A stretch of DNA of 36,900 bases from Desulfuromonas sp. TF. GTDB lineage: Bacteria; Desulfobacterota; Desulfuromonadia; Desulfuromonadales; ATBO01. Every line of letters starts with the position of its first letter. Position 1 is the first letter of the stretch. A program made the position numbers and the translations under genes. The stretch covers positions 67,198-104,097 of the forward strand of contig NZ_KI421417.1 of assembly GCF_000472285.1 (NCBI RefSeq). The letters are read 5' to 3'. This document shows positions 1 to 8,865 of this stretch, piece after piece. Under the pieces are notes generated by a model that had not been told where the DNA came from, made no database searches, and saw only the letters and a list, made by a program, of their open reading frames with translations.

Positions 1-840
1 CTCCACCACCACCCGGTCGCCCACCTGAAACGCCTCGGCATGGCAGTCCATATATTGGATGGGCACGTCCGCCAGCACGGCGGCCTGGTTGCCCTCGAGG
101 GCCTGCGGCGTAACCTCCAGATCATCCAGCAGCACGTCGGCCAAGCCCAGATCCGAATCCAGAGAGGTGATCTCGCCGAGGCGGCATCGGGGTTTCCACT
201 TGGACGCCCCTGCCGTCAGAATGTGATTGAGCAGCGCCTGGGCCGGGGTCTGCGACCAGATCGGCCGCAACTGACCGTCCCTGACCGCGTCATAAGCGGC
301 CCCGTCGCCGGTTTCCCCGGCAGGGCGGATGATCGGCGGGGTACCGCCGGCGTCGTCCTTGCTCAGCCGGGCCGTCTCGATGGTCCCTACCTCGCCTGAG
401 AGATTGTCCGCATAATCCGCGCACCAGGCCTGCGCCTCGGCCGTCTCCGGGCACTCGGCGGTGAGCAGCTCGATGCGCTTGAGATTGGCCGTCTTGCGCA
501 GCTTCATGGAGGCCTTGAGCGCCCTCAGATCGGACAGCAACTTCTCCGCGCCTCGCAGCGCAGAGGTCGCTTCCTCCACCTTCTGACCCGCAGCGAGAAT
601 ATCCTCTTCGCCTTCAGCCTGTTTCAGCGCATAGATCGCCGCGCTCAGCACCTCCTTGGCGGTGCCGACGGCGAGATACGCCTCGTTAATCTCATCATCG
701 ATCGTCGCCAGTCGCGCATCGATCGCGACGTTTTCCGCTTCCATCCCGGGGATCTCAGCCTGCGCCCGGGCCACGTCGTGGACCAGGTTGACCCGGTAGA
801 GGCCTTCCCCCAGGTTTTCGAGGATCTGCGCCTTTCCCAT
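1..840 (-). CDS. Tail-module protein with coiled-coil N-terminus (partial)
   Basis: An ATG at 840 opens a frame of 280 codons that runs off the left edge of the window. The first residues are MGKAQILENLGEGLYRV. Residues of roughly 25-130 are rich in Ala, Glu and Leu and look alpha-helical or coiled coil. The visible C-terminal part (FQVGDRVVVE) resembles a small beta-barrel of the kind found in phage hub or tail proteins. The start overlaps the stop of the upstream gene (TGATG), so the two are probably translationally coupled. I do not recognise the family. Its place downstream of the tape measure and a fibre-like gene suggests a distal-tail or host-contact component. Confidence 0.75.
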   Translation of the reverse strand, partial: MGKAQILENLGEGLYRVNLVHDVARAQAEIPGMEAENVAIDARLATIDDEINEAYLAVGTAKEVLSAAIYALKQAEGEEDILAAGQKVEEATSALRGAEKLLSDLRALKASMKLRKTANLKRIELLTAECPETAEAQAWCADYADNLSGEVGTIETARLSKDDAGGTPPIIRPAGETGDGAAYDAVRDGQLRPIWSQTPAQALLNHILTAGASKWKPRCRLGEITSLDSDLGLADVLLDDLEVTPQALEGNQAAVLADVPIQYMDCHAEAFQVGDRVVVE

Positions 841-1646
841 CAGATCGCCCCCTCGCTCACGGTCATGCTCGGCGCGCTGCCGACGATGTAGGTGATCAGG
901 TTGGCCGTGATCGAGAGGCCCGAAGCCGGGTCGACGGCGGTGTCCCCGGGCCTCAGCCAGAAGTCGACCACCGGCGTGCGCAGCTGCCTGGGCGAGCCGA
1001 GGCGGCGGTAGTTGATCCCGGCGACCTCGCGGGTCTGCGGAGGTCGCGTCGCCACGGCGCCGCTGGCAGCGGCGGAGTGGCCGACGAGGGTTATGCTCGC
1101 CTTCTTCGTGCCGACGTCCTGGTCGGGCAGGGCGTCCAACTCGACCTGCAGCAGCACCTCGAGCTGCTCCTGCCCGTCGGCGTATCTCAGGCCGGTGCGC
1201 AGCACCAGATCCCCGCTGCCCCGCTCGGCGATCGCATCGGCGATCTCGGCCGTGTAGGGAATGGTGCAGCTCAGGTATGTCTGCCCCTCAGCCCGTGCGC
1301 GGGCCTGAAAATTGAGGAGCGGCAGCTCGACATCCGGCGCGCCGGTCAGGGTCAGCCGGTAGATAATCTGGCCCGGCCGGACGTCCCAAAAATGGGTTAT
1401 GCCTGCCGATGCGGCCGCATCTTCCGTGGACACCTCGACCGCAGCCACATGCTGGACATGGAATGCCGATACGGTCCCGATAGCATCGGCGGTTGTCGCA
1501 TCGGTGTCGGCAGCAATATCCGGGACGTGGTGCGCCGTTAATATCGCACCGGCATCTTCGGTCGCTACGGATACCGAGGCTTTAGTCCGGGTATCTCCGC
1601 CGGTCGCACCAAATGCGGCAGACCCAAAAGCCGTTCCACCTATCAT
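840..1646 (-). CDS. Hypothetical tail-associated protein
   Basis: This 268-residue protein has no recognised family. The first 80 residues are low in complexity and contain two related segments (VSVATEDAGAI and VEVSTEDAAAS) separated by His/Asp/Ala-rich sequence. The rest looks beta-rich, as in virion proteins. The ATG follows a GGTAGGTG ribosome site by a few bases. It lies 7 nt after the 354-aa fibre-like gene and overlaps the next gene by 1 nt, so it is part of the tail operon. A role in the tail tip or fibre is inferred from position only. Confidence 0.65.
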   Translation of the reverse strand: MIGGTAFGSAAFGATGGDTRTKASVSVATEDAGAILTAHHVPDIAADTDATTADAIGTVSAFHVQHVAAVEVSTEDAAASAGITHFWDVRPGQIIYRLTLTGAPDVELPLLNFQARARAEGQTYLSCTIPYTAEIADAIAERGSGDLVLRTGLRYADGQEQLEVLLQVELDALPDQDVGTKKASITLVGHSAAASGAVATRPPQTREVAGINYRRLGSPRQLRTPVVDFWLRPGDTAVDPASGLSITANLITYIVGSAPSMTVSEGAI

Positions 1647-1653
1647 CGATCAC

Positions 1654-2718
1654 CTACCATTCGGGTATTTCCTCGACCACCAGGAAGGTGTTACCGCTGG
1701 TCACTATTTTAGCTTCCTCCGCACCGACCAAATCGGTAAATTTGACATAAAGGGCCACGTCTTGGCCCGTATCAAGATCTAGGTATGAGGTCGTTTCAAT
1801 GATCGGTGAGTTGGTGCCAGGTGCCGGCCACGGGAAAACGTTGCTTTGCTCTATTACGGTATCGACATGCAGCCGAGTATTCCACTCCCATCCGTTTACG
1901 TGACCAGAAAGAGCCTGGGCCAAACCTTGGAATGAAGCTCTGTACCTGCCTCCACGACGTATTGTGAGCCATCCGTCAGTCAGATTTGAAAGACCGGCTG
2001 TATCGAAAACCAGGGTTTTTAGCGGCACAAAGGTCGTTGCCCCGTTGACTAAAGTTGCGGGCCCTTCATTGTAGGATATCTTTGCCGCTTGAGGGACGCT
2101 TAGACCAGCTATCTTTTGCCAGTTCGTTCCGTCCCATTTGAGCAACGCCTTTTCTTTGGCCCACATGGCGCGGTATCTCTCGCCATCAATTAGCGACCCT
2201 CCGGCACCGGCATCGATCGTGACGATCTTCGTCAGTGCCGCCGACATCTCGATGCTGATCAGGTCACCTACGGACATTCCCGACGTGGGCAGATCGACCT
2301 CATAGTCCGCCGGAGACCCTGAATCGGAACAGACGTGGTGCCGACCTGCGGCATCGGATGTCAGAACGGACGCCGCCGTAATTGCAACAGGAGAGTTGTA
2401 GTCAACAGGCTTTGCCGACCGGGCGTGCAGGCCGACATATATTTCATGTGTTCCTGCCGCCAGGTCGATAGCTGATCCACCGTTGCTGCTAGCCGTTACG
2501 ATTGTACGGGCCAGCGTGTCAGGAGGTCCGGCAGTAAATGTGCCGAAGCCTGTTTCCCAGTCGCTGCCGTTTGCCGCCTCGATCACGTAGGGCACAATGT
2601 CCCCTGTGCTCAAGGCCGAGGCGAATGACCTGAATGCAGTTACGGCGCCGGCAAGGGTAAAAGCCCCTGTCCCTGTCGTGTTCGTGGTTTCCTTTACCCT
2701 GTCGACAAATTTGGACAT
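1654..2718 (-). CDS. Putative tail fibre / receptor-binding protein
   Basis: The protein has 354 residues. The N-terminal 100 residues (VKETTNTTGTGAFTLAG..., then ...GTFTAGPPDTLARTIV) match a recurrent domain of phage tail-tip and fibre proteins that presents short beta-repeats. The remainder is Gly/Thr/Ser-rich and beta-rich and could be a jelly-roll-like receptor-binding head; its DNA is visibly less GC-rich than its neighbours, as often seen in exchanged receptor-binding domains. The start overlaps the upstream stop by 1 nt (TGATG). The fibre role is inferred from domain character and its place after the tape measure. Confidence 0.65.
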   Translation of the reverse strand: MSKFVDRVKETTNTTGTGAFTLAGAVTAFRSFASALSTGDIVPYVIEAANGSDWETGFGTFTAGPPDTLARTIVTASSNGGSAIDLAAGTHEIYVGLHARSAKPVDYNSPVAITAASVLTSDAAGRHHVCSDSGSPADYEVDLPTSGMSVGDLISIEMSAALTKIVTIDAGAGGSLIDGERYRAMWAKEKALLKWDGTNWQKIAGLSVPQAAKISYNEGPATLVNGATTFVPLKTLVFDTAGLSNLTDGWLTIRRGGRYRASFQGLAQALSGHVNGWEWNTRLHVDTVIEQSNVFPWPAPGTNSPIIETTSYLDLDTGQDVALYVKFTDLVGAEEAKIVTSGNTFLVVEEIPEW

Positions 2719-3131
2719 CAGGCGTTGCCCTCCGTGATAACGGCGCTGACGATGTCGATCGGCCCACCGGTGAAGATCGTCACCGTATTGAGTTCCACGG
2801 GCTTGCCGCTGCCGGTTGCTCCACAGTTAAGGTCTGCGACTGCATTCCCGTCGCTGTCTTCAAACCGGAGAAAACCTGCCGTACCATCGGCATCGGCTCC
2901 ATCGTCCTGCGTGAAGTCGCTGAACGTCAAAACACCGGCTGTCACCGTCCCGCACGGATCGGAACACGTCACGGTTCCCAGCAACGTCTGCGTGCTTATC
3001 GCCCCACATGCTGCCGGCTTGGCCCCGGTGTAGAGCTTGGCGACTCCGGGTCCTGCACCGGCGTCGATATCGTCTGCGATCTGCTGGGCCCGGCTGCTGC
3101 GCAGGGCGGCGGCGAATGTCATTTCGGCCAT
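2718..3131 (-). CDS. Hypothetical tail protein
   Basis: The protein has 137 residues, starting at ATG 3131, which lies 5 nt after a GGAGG ribosome site; two upstream in-frame ATGs have poorer sites. It is rich in Ala, Gly, Thr and Asp with alternating hydrophobic residues, typical of beta-structured virion proteins, and contains five cysteines. No family is recognised. It sits between a small tail gene and the putative fibre and is probably structural. Confidence 0.65.
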   Translation of the reverse strand: MAEMTFAAALRSSRAQQIADDIDAGAGPGVAKLYTGAKPAACGAISTQTLLGTVTCSDPCGTVTAGVLTFSDFTQDDGADADGTAGFLRFEDSDGNAVADLNCGATGSGKPVELNTVTIFTGGPIDIVSAVITEGNA

Positions 3132-3146
3132 GGTGTCCTCCATAAT

Positions 3147-3173
3147 GTAGGGGCGCGGCACGCCGCGCCCGGT
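3147..3173. repeat. REP-like GC palindrome, copy A
   Basis: GTAGGGGCG followed by a GC palindrome (GGGCGCGGCA / CGCCGCGCCC) and GGT. The same framework, in the same orientation, occurs at 12876-12902, with paired base changes that keep the hairpin. It lies directly 3' of the gene ending at 3174 on the minus-strand mRNA. It has no T-run, so it is not a classical terminator. Confidence 0.7.
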
Positions 3174-3521
3174 CTATGCCAGTTTCTCCAGAACCAGAAA
3201 CGTGAATACGATATCGGCCCCCTGGGGGCGCAGGTCCCGCAGGCCTCCCACAAAGAGCCCCTCGGGGCACGAGAGGAGCAGCTGACTGTAGGTGCGCAGC
3301 AGGTAGGCTGCCGCCTCGTATATCTCCCGGCTCTGCCCCTTGGCCACGATGCGGAAGGTGCGGTCCGCCTCGCTGTAGCCCGAATCGAGCAGCACCGCAG
3401 CCCCGTCCAGGGTGGCCGAGCGGCTGCCGCGGCGGGTGAGGGCGCCGTAGTCCGAGAGAGACGTGCGGGAGAGAGTCACCATCCCCTGCAGATCGAAAAC
3501 CGGAGCGGCCAGATAGATCAT
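3174..3521 (-). CDS. Hypothetical tail protein following the tape measure
   Basis: The 115-residue protein starts at ATG 3521, overlapping the tape-measure stop as ATGA, so the two are translationally coupled. The sequence (MIYLAAPVFDLQGMVTLS...) is beta-rich and ends in an LVLEKLA-like segment. In siphophages the gene after the tape measure often encodes a distal-tail or tail-completion protein. That role is likely by position, but I do not recognise a named domain. Confidence 0.65.
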   Translation of the reverse strand: MIYLAAPVFDLQGMVTLSRTSLSDYGALTRRGSRSATLDGAAVLLDSGYSEADRTFRIVAKGQSREIYEAAAYLLRTYSQLLLSCPEGLFVGGLRDLRPQGADIVFTFLVLEKLA

Positions 3522-6241
3522 GCTCCACCTCCGGCCGCCAGCAGGTACGCCTCGCTCGACTCGTTGACCCACACCTGCAGATGCCCCACGATCTCCTGCA
3601 GCACCATCTCCAGGGCCGGGCTGATGCTCTCATCCAGGCTGACCTTGATTCCGGCGTCGCCGTTGCGGATCCTCTCTTCGGAAAGGCGCATCAGCTCCAG
3701 CCTCATCTCCAGTGTCTTCTTCTCCAGCTCGAACGCCTGCTCCCGGCGCTTGTTTTCGTCCTCGATCAGCCCCTCGATCAGCCACTTCTGGCCGGCGGTG
3801 TCGGCGTTGAGCAGATCGCCGGTCAGGCTGCCGAGCAGCGAGCCGGTCGACTCGATGGCGGCGTCGATGCTGGAGAAAAGCGTTTTGGTGATCTCCACGT
3901 CCGACGCCAGGGCGGCGATGTCGAAATCGGCGCGGAACTCCATCGCCTTGATCCGCTCGTTGCTGGCCAGGTCGAGGAGCTTGAGCTCGGCCTCCTTCGA
4001 CTTCTTGCCGGTCTCCTCCAGGGCGGCGCCCGCCCCTTGCGCCGCAGGCTCGATGCTCAGTAAACCCGCGGCCATCTTTTCGGCCATCTCCCGGGTATTG
4101 CCCATGGCGACCAGGGATTCCACCGTTTCGCGCCGCTGCTCGGCCAGGGACGTGGAGCTGAGAGTCACCGCGCCCTTGAGATTCCCCTGGTCGTCGATCA
4201 TCCCGGCCAGCTCGGTGCGGTAATCGTAGGAGCTCAGGGCGGCGGCCGCGACCTCGGCGGCGAAGTCGCGCTGGGCGGCCGCGCCGGACTGCCAGCTCTT
4301 GGTCGCCTCATCGAAGTGGATCCGCCCGTCCTCCACGGCGTCGCGCAGGTCCCGGGTGCTGGTGATGGTCTCCCCGGTCGCCTCGCTGATCGCCGCGTAC
4401 TTCTCGGCCAGGCGCTCGGCCGATGCCGCCGCGCGGTCGGCGGCGATCGCCGCATCGGTTTCGGCTTCCTGCCAGGCGATGACCTCCCCGCCCAGCTTGT
4501 AGAGCGCATATCCGGTCGCCGCAAACGCGGCCACCGGCGCGGCGACGGCGGCGGTGAACTCGACGGCCGTGGCCGTGGCGCCGAGAAGCGCCGCCGTCAG
4601 CCCTCCCGACCCGGCCAGCCCGGCCACCGTCTTGACGAGGCTGGCGCCGGCCAAAGCCTCCAGGCCAGTGCCCACTGCGCCGATTGAATCAGCCACGCCC
4701 CCCAGGGGCCCCATCAGGCCGTTGACCCCGGTGAGGAAGCCGGTCAGTCCGCCGGCGCTCGCCTTGGCCGAATCGTCCAGGCTGTTGAAATGCTCGATCC
4801 CCTCCATGATCAGGTTGAAGAAGGGCTTGAGCCCCTCGACCAGGCCGCGGCTGAAATCGATCAGGCTCTCCAGGGTGTCGGCCACCCCGGCGACGGCGGC
4901 GGCCAGCCCCTCCGGAGTGGAGAGGTCGACCCCCTCGAAGAGTCCGCCGAGAGAGTCGCCTAACTCGCCCAGAGATCCGGCCAGCCCCGAGAGGTCCACC
5001 TGCTCCAGCGCCGCCGGCAGGTTTTTGGCGATGTTTTCAAGGGCCGTTTCAGCCCGTTTAAAACCGGCTTCAACGACCTCGAAAAGCCCGTCGAATTCGC
5101 CGCTTGCGACGGCTCCGGAGAGGGACTGAAACACCTCCACCAGCGAGCCGACGAACCCGGCGTAATCGTCCTTGATCTTGTCGCCGACGGCGATCAGCGC
5201 CAGCTTGGTGTTGTTGGCCAGGCGCTGGTTGACCAGATCCATTTCCCCGGCCATTTTGTCGTAGGCGGCCGAGGTCGCTCCGGCTTTGTCCTCCATCTCG
5301 CCCAGGGTGGCGGCGAACTTGGCCGCCCCCTCGCCGGTGAGGATCAGAGCGCCGTTCAGCCCTTCCACGCTGCCGAAGAGCGCCGACATCTTGTCGATGT
5401 TGCCGCCCGTCTTCTGCCCCAGCTCGGCCATGAACCCGCCCAGCCCCTTGCTGGCCAGGGCGGTGGCGTTGAACTCGAGCCCCAGCGCCTTGGATGTCTC
5501 CGCGGCGTCCGCCGACGGCTTGAGGATGTTGGTCAGCGCCCCCTTGATGGCGGTCACCGCCTGGCTGGTGGGCAGGCCCGAGGCGGTGAGCGTGGCCACC
5601 GCCGCCAGCAGGTCGTCGAAGGAGACGCCGCTCGAGGCGGCGACGCCGGTCACCTGGGCCAGCGAGGCGGCCAGCTCCGGCAGGGTGGTCTGGCCGGCGC
5701 GCACCGTGGCGAAGAGGGCGTCGCTGTAGGCCTCGGCCTGGTCGACCGATTCGCCGTAGGCGTTGAGGGAGGAGGCCAGCAGCACGGTGGAGCTGTTCAG
5801 GTCCGCCTTTCCGGCGATGGCCAGACGCTCGCTGCGCTCCACCAGGTCGAGGCTGTCGGCGTAGTCCATCCCCGCGCTGATCGCCGAGTAGGTCGCCGCG
5901 TTGATATCCTCGATCGCGATGCGGGAGTCCCCCGCGTAATCGAGAATATCGGCGCGGAAGCGGTCCACCTTCTCCGGCGCCGCCTCGAAGAGCGTCGTGG
6001 TCTCGGCGAAAGCCCCGTTGAACTTGCCCGACTCGTTGACCGCCAGGGCCAGGCCGCCGCCGACCAGGGCGGCCAGGGCGGCGTCGAGCTTGAGCACGCT
6101 GGTGGCGATGTCGGCGAAGGGCTGGGTGGCGGTTTTGGCCCCGGAGGCGAGCGCCGACACCTTGTCGCCGACGCCGGAGAACACCGCGCCCGTCTGGTCG
6201 GAGGCCTTGATCAGCAGTTGCAGTGTGGCGTTAGCGTCCAT
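3518..6241 (-). CDS. Tail tape measure protein
   Basis: At 907 residues this is the longest gene in the window. It is mostly alpha-helical, with long Ala/Leu/Gly-rich stretches. Residues of about 60-330 resemble the TP901-type tape-measure core (ATYSAISAGMDYADSLDLV, then VTGVAASSGVSFDDLLAAVATL). A hydrophobic block lies at roughly 480-600, and a charged helical region makes up the C-terminus. Tape measure proteins set tail length and occupy the tube lumen until DNA ejection. It directly follows the G/GT chaperone gene, as in lambda, and its ATG lies before the GT stop. The length is consistent with a long tail. Confidence 0.93.
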   Translation of the reverse strand: MDANATLQLLIKASDQTGAVFSGVGDKVSALASGAKTATQPFADIATSVLKLDAALAALVGGGLALAVNESGKFNGAFAETTTLFEAAPEKVDRFRADILDYAGDSRIAIEDINAATYSAISAGMDYADSLDLVERSERLAIAGKADLNSSTVLLASSLNAYGESVDQAEAYSDALFATVRAGQTTLPELAASLAQVTGVAASSGVSFDDLLAAVATLTASGLPTSQAVTAIKGALTNILKPSADAAETSKALGLEFNATALASKGLGGFMAELGQKTGGNIDKMSALFGSVEGLNGALILTGEGAAKFAATLGEMEDKAGATSAAYDKMAGEMDLVNQRLANNTKLALIAVGDKIKDDYAGFVGSLVEVFQSLSGAVASGEFDGLFEVVEAGFKRAETALENIAKNLPAALEQVDLSGLAGSLGELGDSLGGLFEGVDLSTPEGLAAAVAGVADTLESLIDFSRGLVEGLKPFFNLIMEGIEHFNSLDDSAKASAGGLTGFLTGVNGLMGPLGGVADSIGAVGTGLEALAGASLVKTVAGLAGSGGLTAALLGATATAVEFTAAVAAPVAAFAATGYALYKLGGEVIAWQEAETDAAIAADRAAASAERLAEKYAAISEATGETITSTRDLRDAVEDGRIHFDEATKSWQSGAAAQRDFAAEVAAAALSSYDYRTELAGMIDDQGNLKGAVTLSSTSLAEQRRETVESLVAMGNTREMAEKMAAGLLSIEPAAQGAGAALEETGKKSKEAELKLLDLASNERIKAMEFRADFDIAALASDVEITKTLFSSIDAAIESTGSLLGSLTGDLLNADTAGQKWLIEGLIEDENKRREQAFELEKKTLEMRLELMRLSEERIRNGDAGIKVSLDESISPALEMVLQEIVGHLQVWVNESSEAYLLAAGGGA

Positions 6242-6838
6242 CGGAGGCGGATTCCTTCAGCTCGGTCAGAAAATAATCCCAGAGTTCCAGTTCGGTCTCG
6301 GAGAGGGCCTGCGGTAGCAGGTCGGGCAGCAGCTCGGGGAGCCGCCAGTGGTGCTTGTGGGCCAGGGCGAGGGCGGCTCTTACCCGGGGGTCGGCCCAGA
6401 GCCGCCGGGCTTTCCCGGCTGCCTGCCCAGCGCCGTCAGCTCGAGGATCTTCTGGGTCAGCAGGTAGAAGAGGGCGCCGTGGTTGCGCGCCAGAGTCAGG
6501 GCTCCGGCCCGTTCGAGCTTGGGCTCGACGGCCCCTTGCTCGAGGATCGCGAGGCGCCGGGCGAAGTCGGCCGGGGTGTCCTCGCCCATCCCCAGCAGCT
6601 CGCGGATCCCCGCGGCGATCTCCTCGCTGCCGGCGGCCAGCCCTTCGGCCACGGCCAGGGCCCGGCGGGCGTTTTCGGCCGCGGCGTTGGCCCGGGCCAG
6701 CTCCTCGCCCGCCAGGGCGCGCACCACGATTACGGCCTTGTCGCCTTCGGCGAAGAACGCGGCCAGGTCGGGGACCGGCACCGCCTCGGTGCGGTCGCCC
6801 CACTTGGCCGCGGTGAATTTCTTGGTGTCGAATGCCAT
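6231..6838 (-). CDS. Tail assembly chaperone GT (-1 frameshift fusion)
   Basis: The GT product is made when ribosomes slip back one base at GGGAAAG (plus positions 6410-6416) in the G frame. Reading then continues in the overlapping frame (A-R-R-L-W-A-D-P...) to the stop at 6231, giving about 202 residues instead of 152. The T-frame part has no good start of its own. G and GT proteins coat the tape measure during tail assembly in lambda-like phages, and the T part recruits tube subunits. The heptamer is the same one used by lambda G/T, and it is in the correct phase (G GGA AAG). The tape measure gene follows immediately. Confidence 0.85.
6380..6838 (-). CDS. Tail assembly chaperone G
   Basis: The protein has 152 residues from an ATG at 6838 with a GGAG site 9 nt upstream. 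It begins MAFDTKKFTAAKWGDR, and the body is helical (AEGDKAVIVVRALAGEELARANAAAE...). Beyond the slippery site only a short Gly/Pro-rich tail remains (PGGSGPTPG). Position (after tail tube and fibre-like genes, before the tape measure) and the overlapping -1 frame mark it as the short product of the lambda G/GT type. Confidence 0.87.
   Translation of the reverse strand: MAFDTKKFTAAKWGDRTEAVPVPDLAAFFAEGDKAVIVVRALAGEELARANAAAENARRALAVAEGLAAGSEEIAAGIRELLGMGEDTPADFARRLAILEQGAVEPKLERAGALTLARNHGALFYLLTQKILELTALGRQPGKPGGSGPTPG
6410..6416 (-). other. Programmed -1 frameshift slippery heptamer GGGAAAG
   Basis: On the minus strand the heptamer reads G GGA AAG in the zero frame, a canonical X XXY YYZ site. 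The zero-frame stop (TAA) lies about 28 nt downstream and the -1 frame stays open to 6231. GC-rich sequence follows directly and could form a stimulatory structure. Confidence 0.87.
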
Positions 6839-6866
6839 CGGTCGGATCTCCTTTAAATGTTTAATT

Positions 6867-7421
6867 TCAAGCCAAATCGGGCAGCTCGGCCAGCAGCTCG
6901 GGGACCATGAACGGCTTGTCGCCGTAGACGGAGAAGTCGAGCATCTCAGCGGCGAAATCCTCCACCCCGGCCTCCACCACGGCCATCCGGCGGTACTGCT
7001 CGGTGCGGATCTGTCTCCACCACGCTTCGCAGGCGAGGGCCTTGGCGCTGCCGGCCTTCACCAGCCGGTCGACCAGCAACAGCCCGTCGGAGTCGAGCTG
7101 TGCGAACAGGTAGTCTCTGGCGGCCTCGGAGATGGCGAGGATGTTCCGGGCCCGCTGCTGTTTCAGCTCCGCCGCGATCTCCTCCGCCGGTCTCGGCACG
7201 ACCTCCCGCGTCCAGGCTTCGCCCTGTGGGACGTAAACCCCGAGGGCGTGGGTCTGGCTGTCGTAGACCGGGGGGAGGTATTCGGCGATCTCGATCCCCT
7301 CTTCGGCCTTGAGCGCGGCGAATTGCGCGAGGCTCGGGTAAGCTTGGTGGCGGTAGGACTTGGGCAGGGGCTTCTCCGGGGGGAGGGGGAGGTTGTTTTC
7401 GGTGATTATGTAGTGGGTCAT
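6867..7421 (-). CDS. Putative tail fibre assembly-type protein
   Basis: The protein has 184 residues. Its ATG overlaps the stop of the upstream fibre-like gene (ATGA). The N-terminus is Pro-rich (ITENNLPLPPEKPLPK); then comes a region with VYDSQTHALGVYVPQGEAW and a helical middle (EEIAAELKQQRARNIL). Such small proteins encoded directly after a fibre are often fibre chaperones or fibre-linked accessory proteins. That role is inferred from position and composition; there is no certain family match. Confidence 0.6.
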   Translation of the reverse strand: MTHYIITENNLPLPPEKPLPKSYRHQAYPSLAQFAALKAEEGIEIAEYLPPVYDSQTHALGVYVPQGEAWTREVVPRPAEEIAAELKQQRARNILAISEAARDYLFAQLDSDGLLLVDRLVKAGSAKALACEAWWRQIRTEQYRRMAVVEAGVEDFAAEMLDFSVYGDKPFMVPELLAELPDLA

Positions 7422-8140
7422 AGGGTGACTCCTGCTTTTTGAGCGAGATAGGCTTCCATCGTACCGAGTTGCTCCGAGGCAAGCGCCTCAGTGATCGCCA
7501 AGCCATAAAGCTTCCCGCCCAGGTCATAGCCGGCACTATACCCAGAGAATTTCATTGACGTGAGAGAGGAAAGATCAAGGCTGGGCGAAGTAACAATTTT
7601 GGCCGCTACACCGATCACTGCATCATGGAAAGCTCCACGGGTGGCAGGCGACACGACGACCCGGTTTACATAGGCTGCGGGGGAACCGCCCGCACCACGA
7701 AATATCAATCCCGAGTCTCCCGCTTGACAGATAAAAAGCCATGGCTGCGCGGTTGTGTCCTCCCTGCTGGCGAGCATCCACAGAGAATCGGTGGTCTGTA
7801 TCGCTGCGAACATCGCGGCGGAACCTGATGCCGCCATAGACGATGCGAACAAGAAATCATCCACCCCATCAAATTCCAGATAGATCAGCCCCCCCGATAG
7901 CCTCAATATCGGCTTTTTGCTGCTGGTCTCCTGGCTGGCGTGATTCCCGTTGCCGCTCTTGTCCAACATCAGTCCGACCGGATCGCCCACCCCTGCGGGC
8001 GTCGTCCCTGCTGCGTCCTGAAAGAGCGTCGAGAGATCTGAGGGGTCGTACCATACGCCCTGCTCCCCGGAGGCAAACAATGACAGGGGTGTCCAGCTTC
8101 CGCTCACCCGCATCATCCCCTTCCGAGCCAGCCAGGTCAT
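7418..8140 (-). CDS. Putative tail fibre / lectin-like protein
   Basis: The protein has 240 residues starting at ATG 8140, coupled to the upstream gene by ATGA overlap. It contains the phage-fibre pattern WYDPSDLSTLFQDAAGTTPA...GDPVGLMLDKSGNGNHASQ, commonly found ahead of concanavalin-like lectin domains in tail proteins. It is followed by beta-strand-rich sequence (LEFDGVDDFLFASS). Its DNA has a less extreme GC bias than neighbouring genes. It probably forms a fibre or an adhesin domain. It is unusual for such a gene to lie between the tail tube and chaperone genes. Confidence 0.65.
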   Translation of the reverse strand: MTWLARKGMMRVSGSWTPLSLFASGEQGVWYDPSDLSTLFQDAAGTTPAGVGDPVGLMLDKSGNGNHASQETSSKKPILRLSGGLIYLEFDGVDDFLFASSMAASGSAAMFAAIQTTDSLWMLASREDTTAQPWLFICQAGDSGLIFRGAGGSPAAYVNRVVVSPATRGAFHDAVIGVAAKIVTSPSLDLSSLTSMKFSGYSAGYDLGGKLYGLAITEALASEQLGTMEAYLAQKAGVTL

Positions 8141-8865
8141 AACGCCTCCTGCGCATCGAGGTCGACTGTGGTCCCGTTGTCCCAAGTCGAAAGAACAAAC
8201 CGATTCCGCTTCGAAGCCGTCAGATCCGGAGCGACCACACCGGTCGGCCAGGTGATGGACAGGTCGGCGGCAGCTCCTACGGTGATCTGCAATGAGAGGG
8301 CGCTGTACACGTCCCCGACGGGCCAGTTACTCACGGCGATCGTGAACGCCTGCCCGGAGGTCAGGGCCGAGGCGTCGATGGTGAAGGCGTTGCCGAGAGC
8401 GTAGTTGAGCGTGCAGGTCCCGCCGTTCTCAGCCACAAGGTCCGTGCGCACGTCGCTCTGTCCCAAAATCCGGCCGCTCTGTTCGGCCACCGCGCCGATA
8501 TCCCCCGGGGTCTCCGGGATCGCCTCGAGGATGGCGACCAGGTCGGAGAGCGTGGCGAAGGGGTTCTCCGCCGTCGGCTCGGACGCCCCCTCGAGGGCCG
8601 CGACTAGATCGGCGGCGAGCACCGTCCCCTCGATGCAGGCGATATAGGGCCAGTCCGTCACCTCGCCGGCCGTGGCGCGCGGGCCGTAGATGCACAGAGT
8701 GTCCTGCACCAGGGCGTAGTCGCCGTCGCTGCCGAGGTCCGCCCCCGGCAGTCCGGTCGCAACCAGATGCCAGGCGGAGCCGACGCCGGCCGGGCCCGCC
8801 GGGCCCTGTGTGTTTTGCCGGATCACCTGCGCCGGGGTGCGATCGCGGATGATGCGGTCGCTCAT
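8137..8865 (-). CDS. Putative tail fibre protein with collagen-like linker
   Basis: The protein has 242 residues; the start at ATG 8865 overlaps the upstream stop as ATGA. The N-terminus (MSDRIIRDRTPAQVIRQN) is followed by a short collagen-like GPAGPAG linker and then a segment GSDGDYALVQDTLCIYGP typical of phage fibre and adhesin modules. The C-terminal 90 residues (about 155-242) look like a beta-sandwich ending in WDNGTTVDLDAQEAL. It is probably a structural fibre component. Confidence 0.62.
   Translation of the reverse strand: MSDRIIRDRTPAQVIRQNTQGPAGPAGVGSAWHLVATGLPGADLGSDGDYALVQDTLCIYGPRATAGEVTDWPYIACIEGTVLAADLVAALEGASEPTAENPFATLSDLVAILEAIPETPGDIGAVAEQSGRILGQSDVRTDLVAENGGTCTLNYALGNAFTIDASALTSGQAFTIAVSNWPVGDVYSALSLQITVGAAADLSITWPTGVVAPDLTASKRNRFVLSTWDNGTTVDLDAQEAL

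Noticed and set aside
1654-8140. Fibre-like genes considered as targets of a diversity-generating retroelement
   Set aside because: No reverse transcriptase gene and no template/variable repeat pair are visible in the window.
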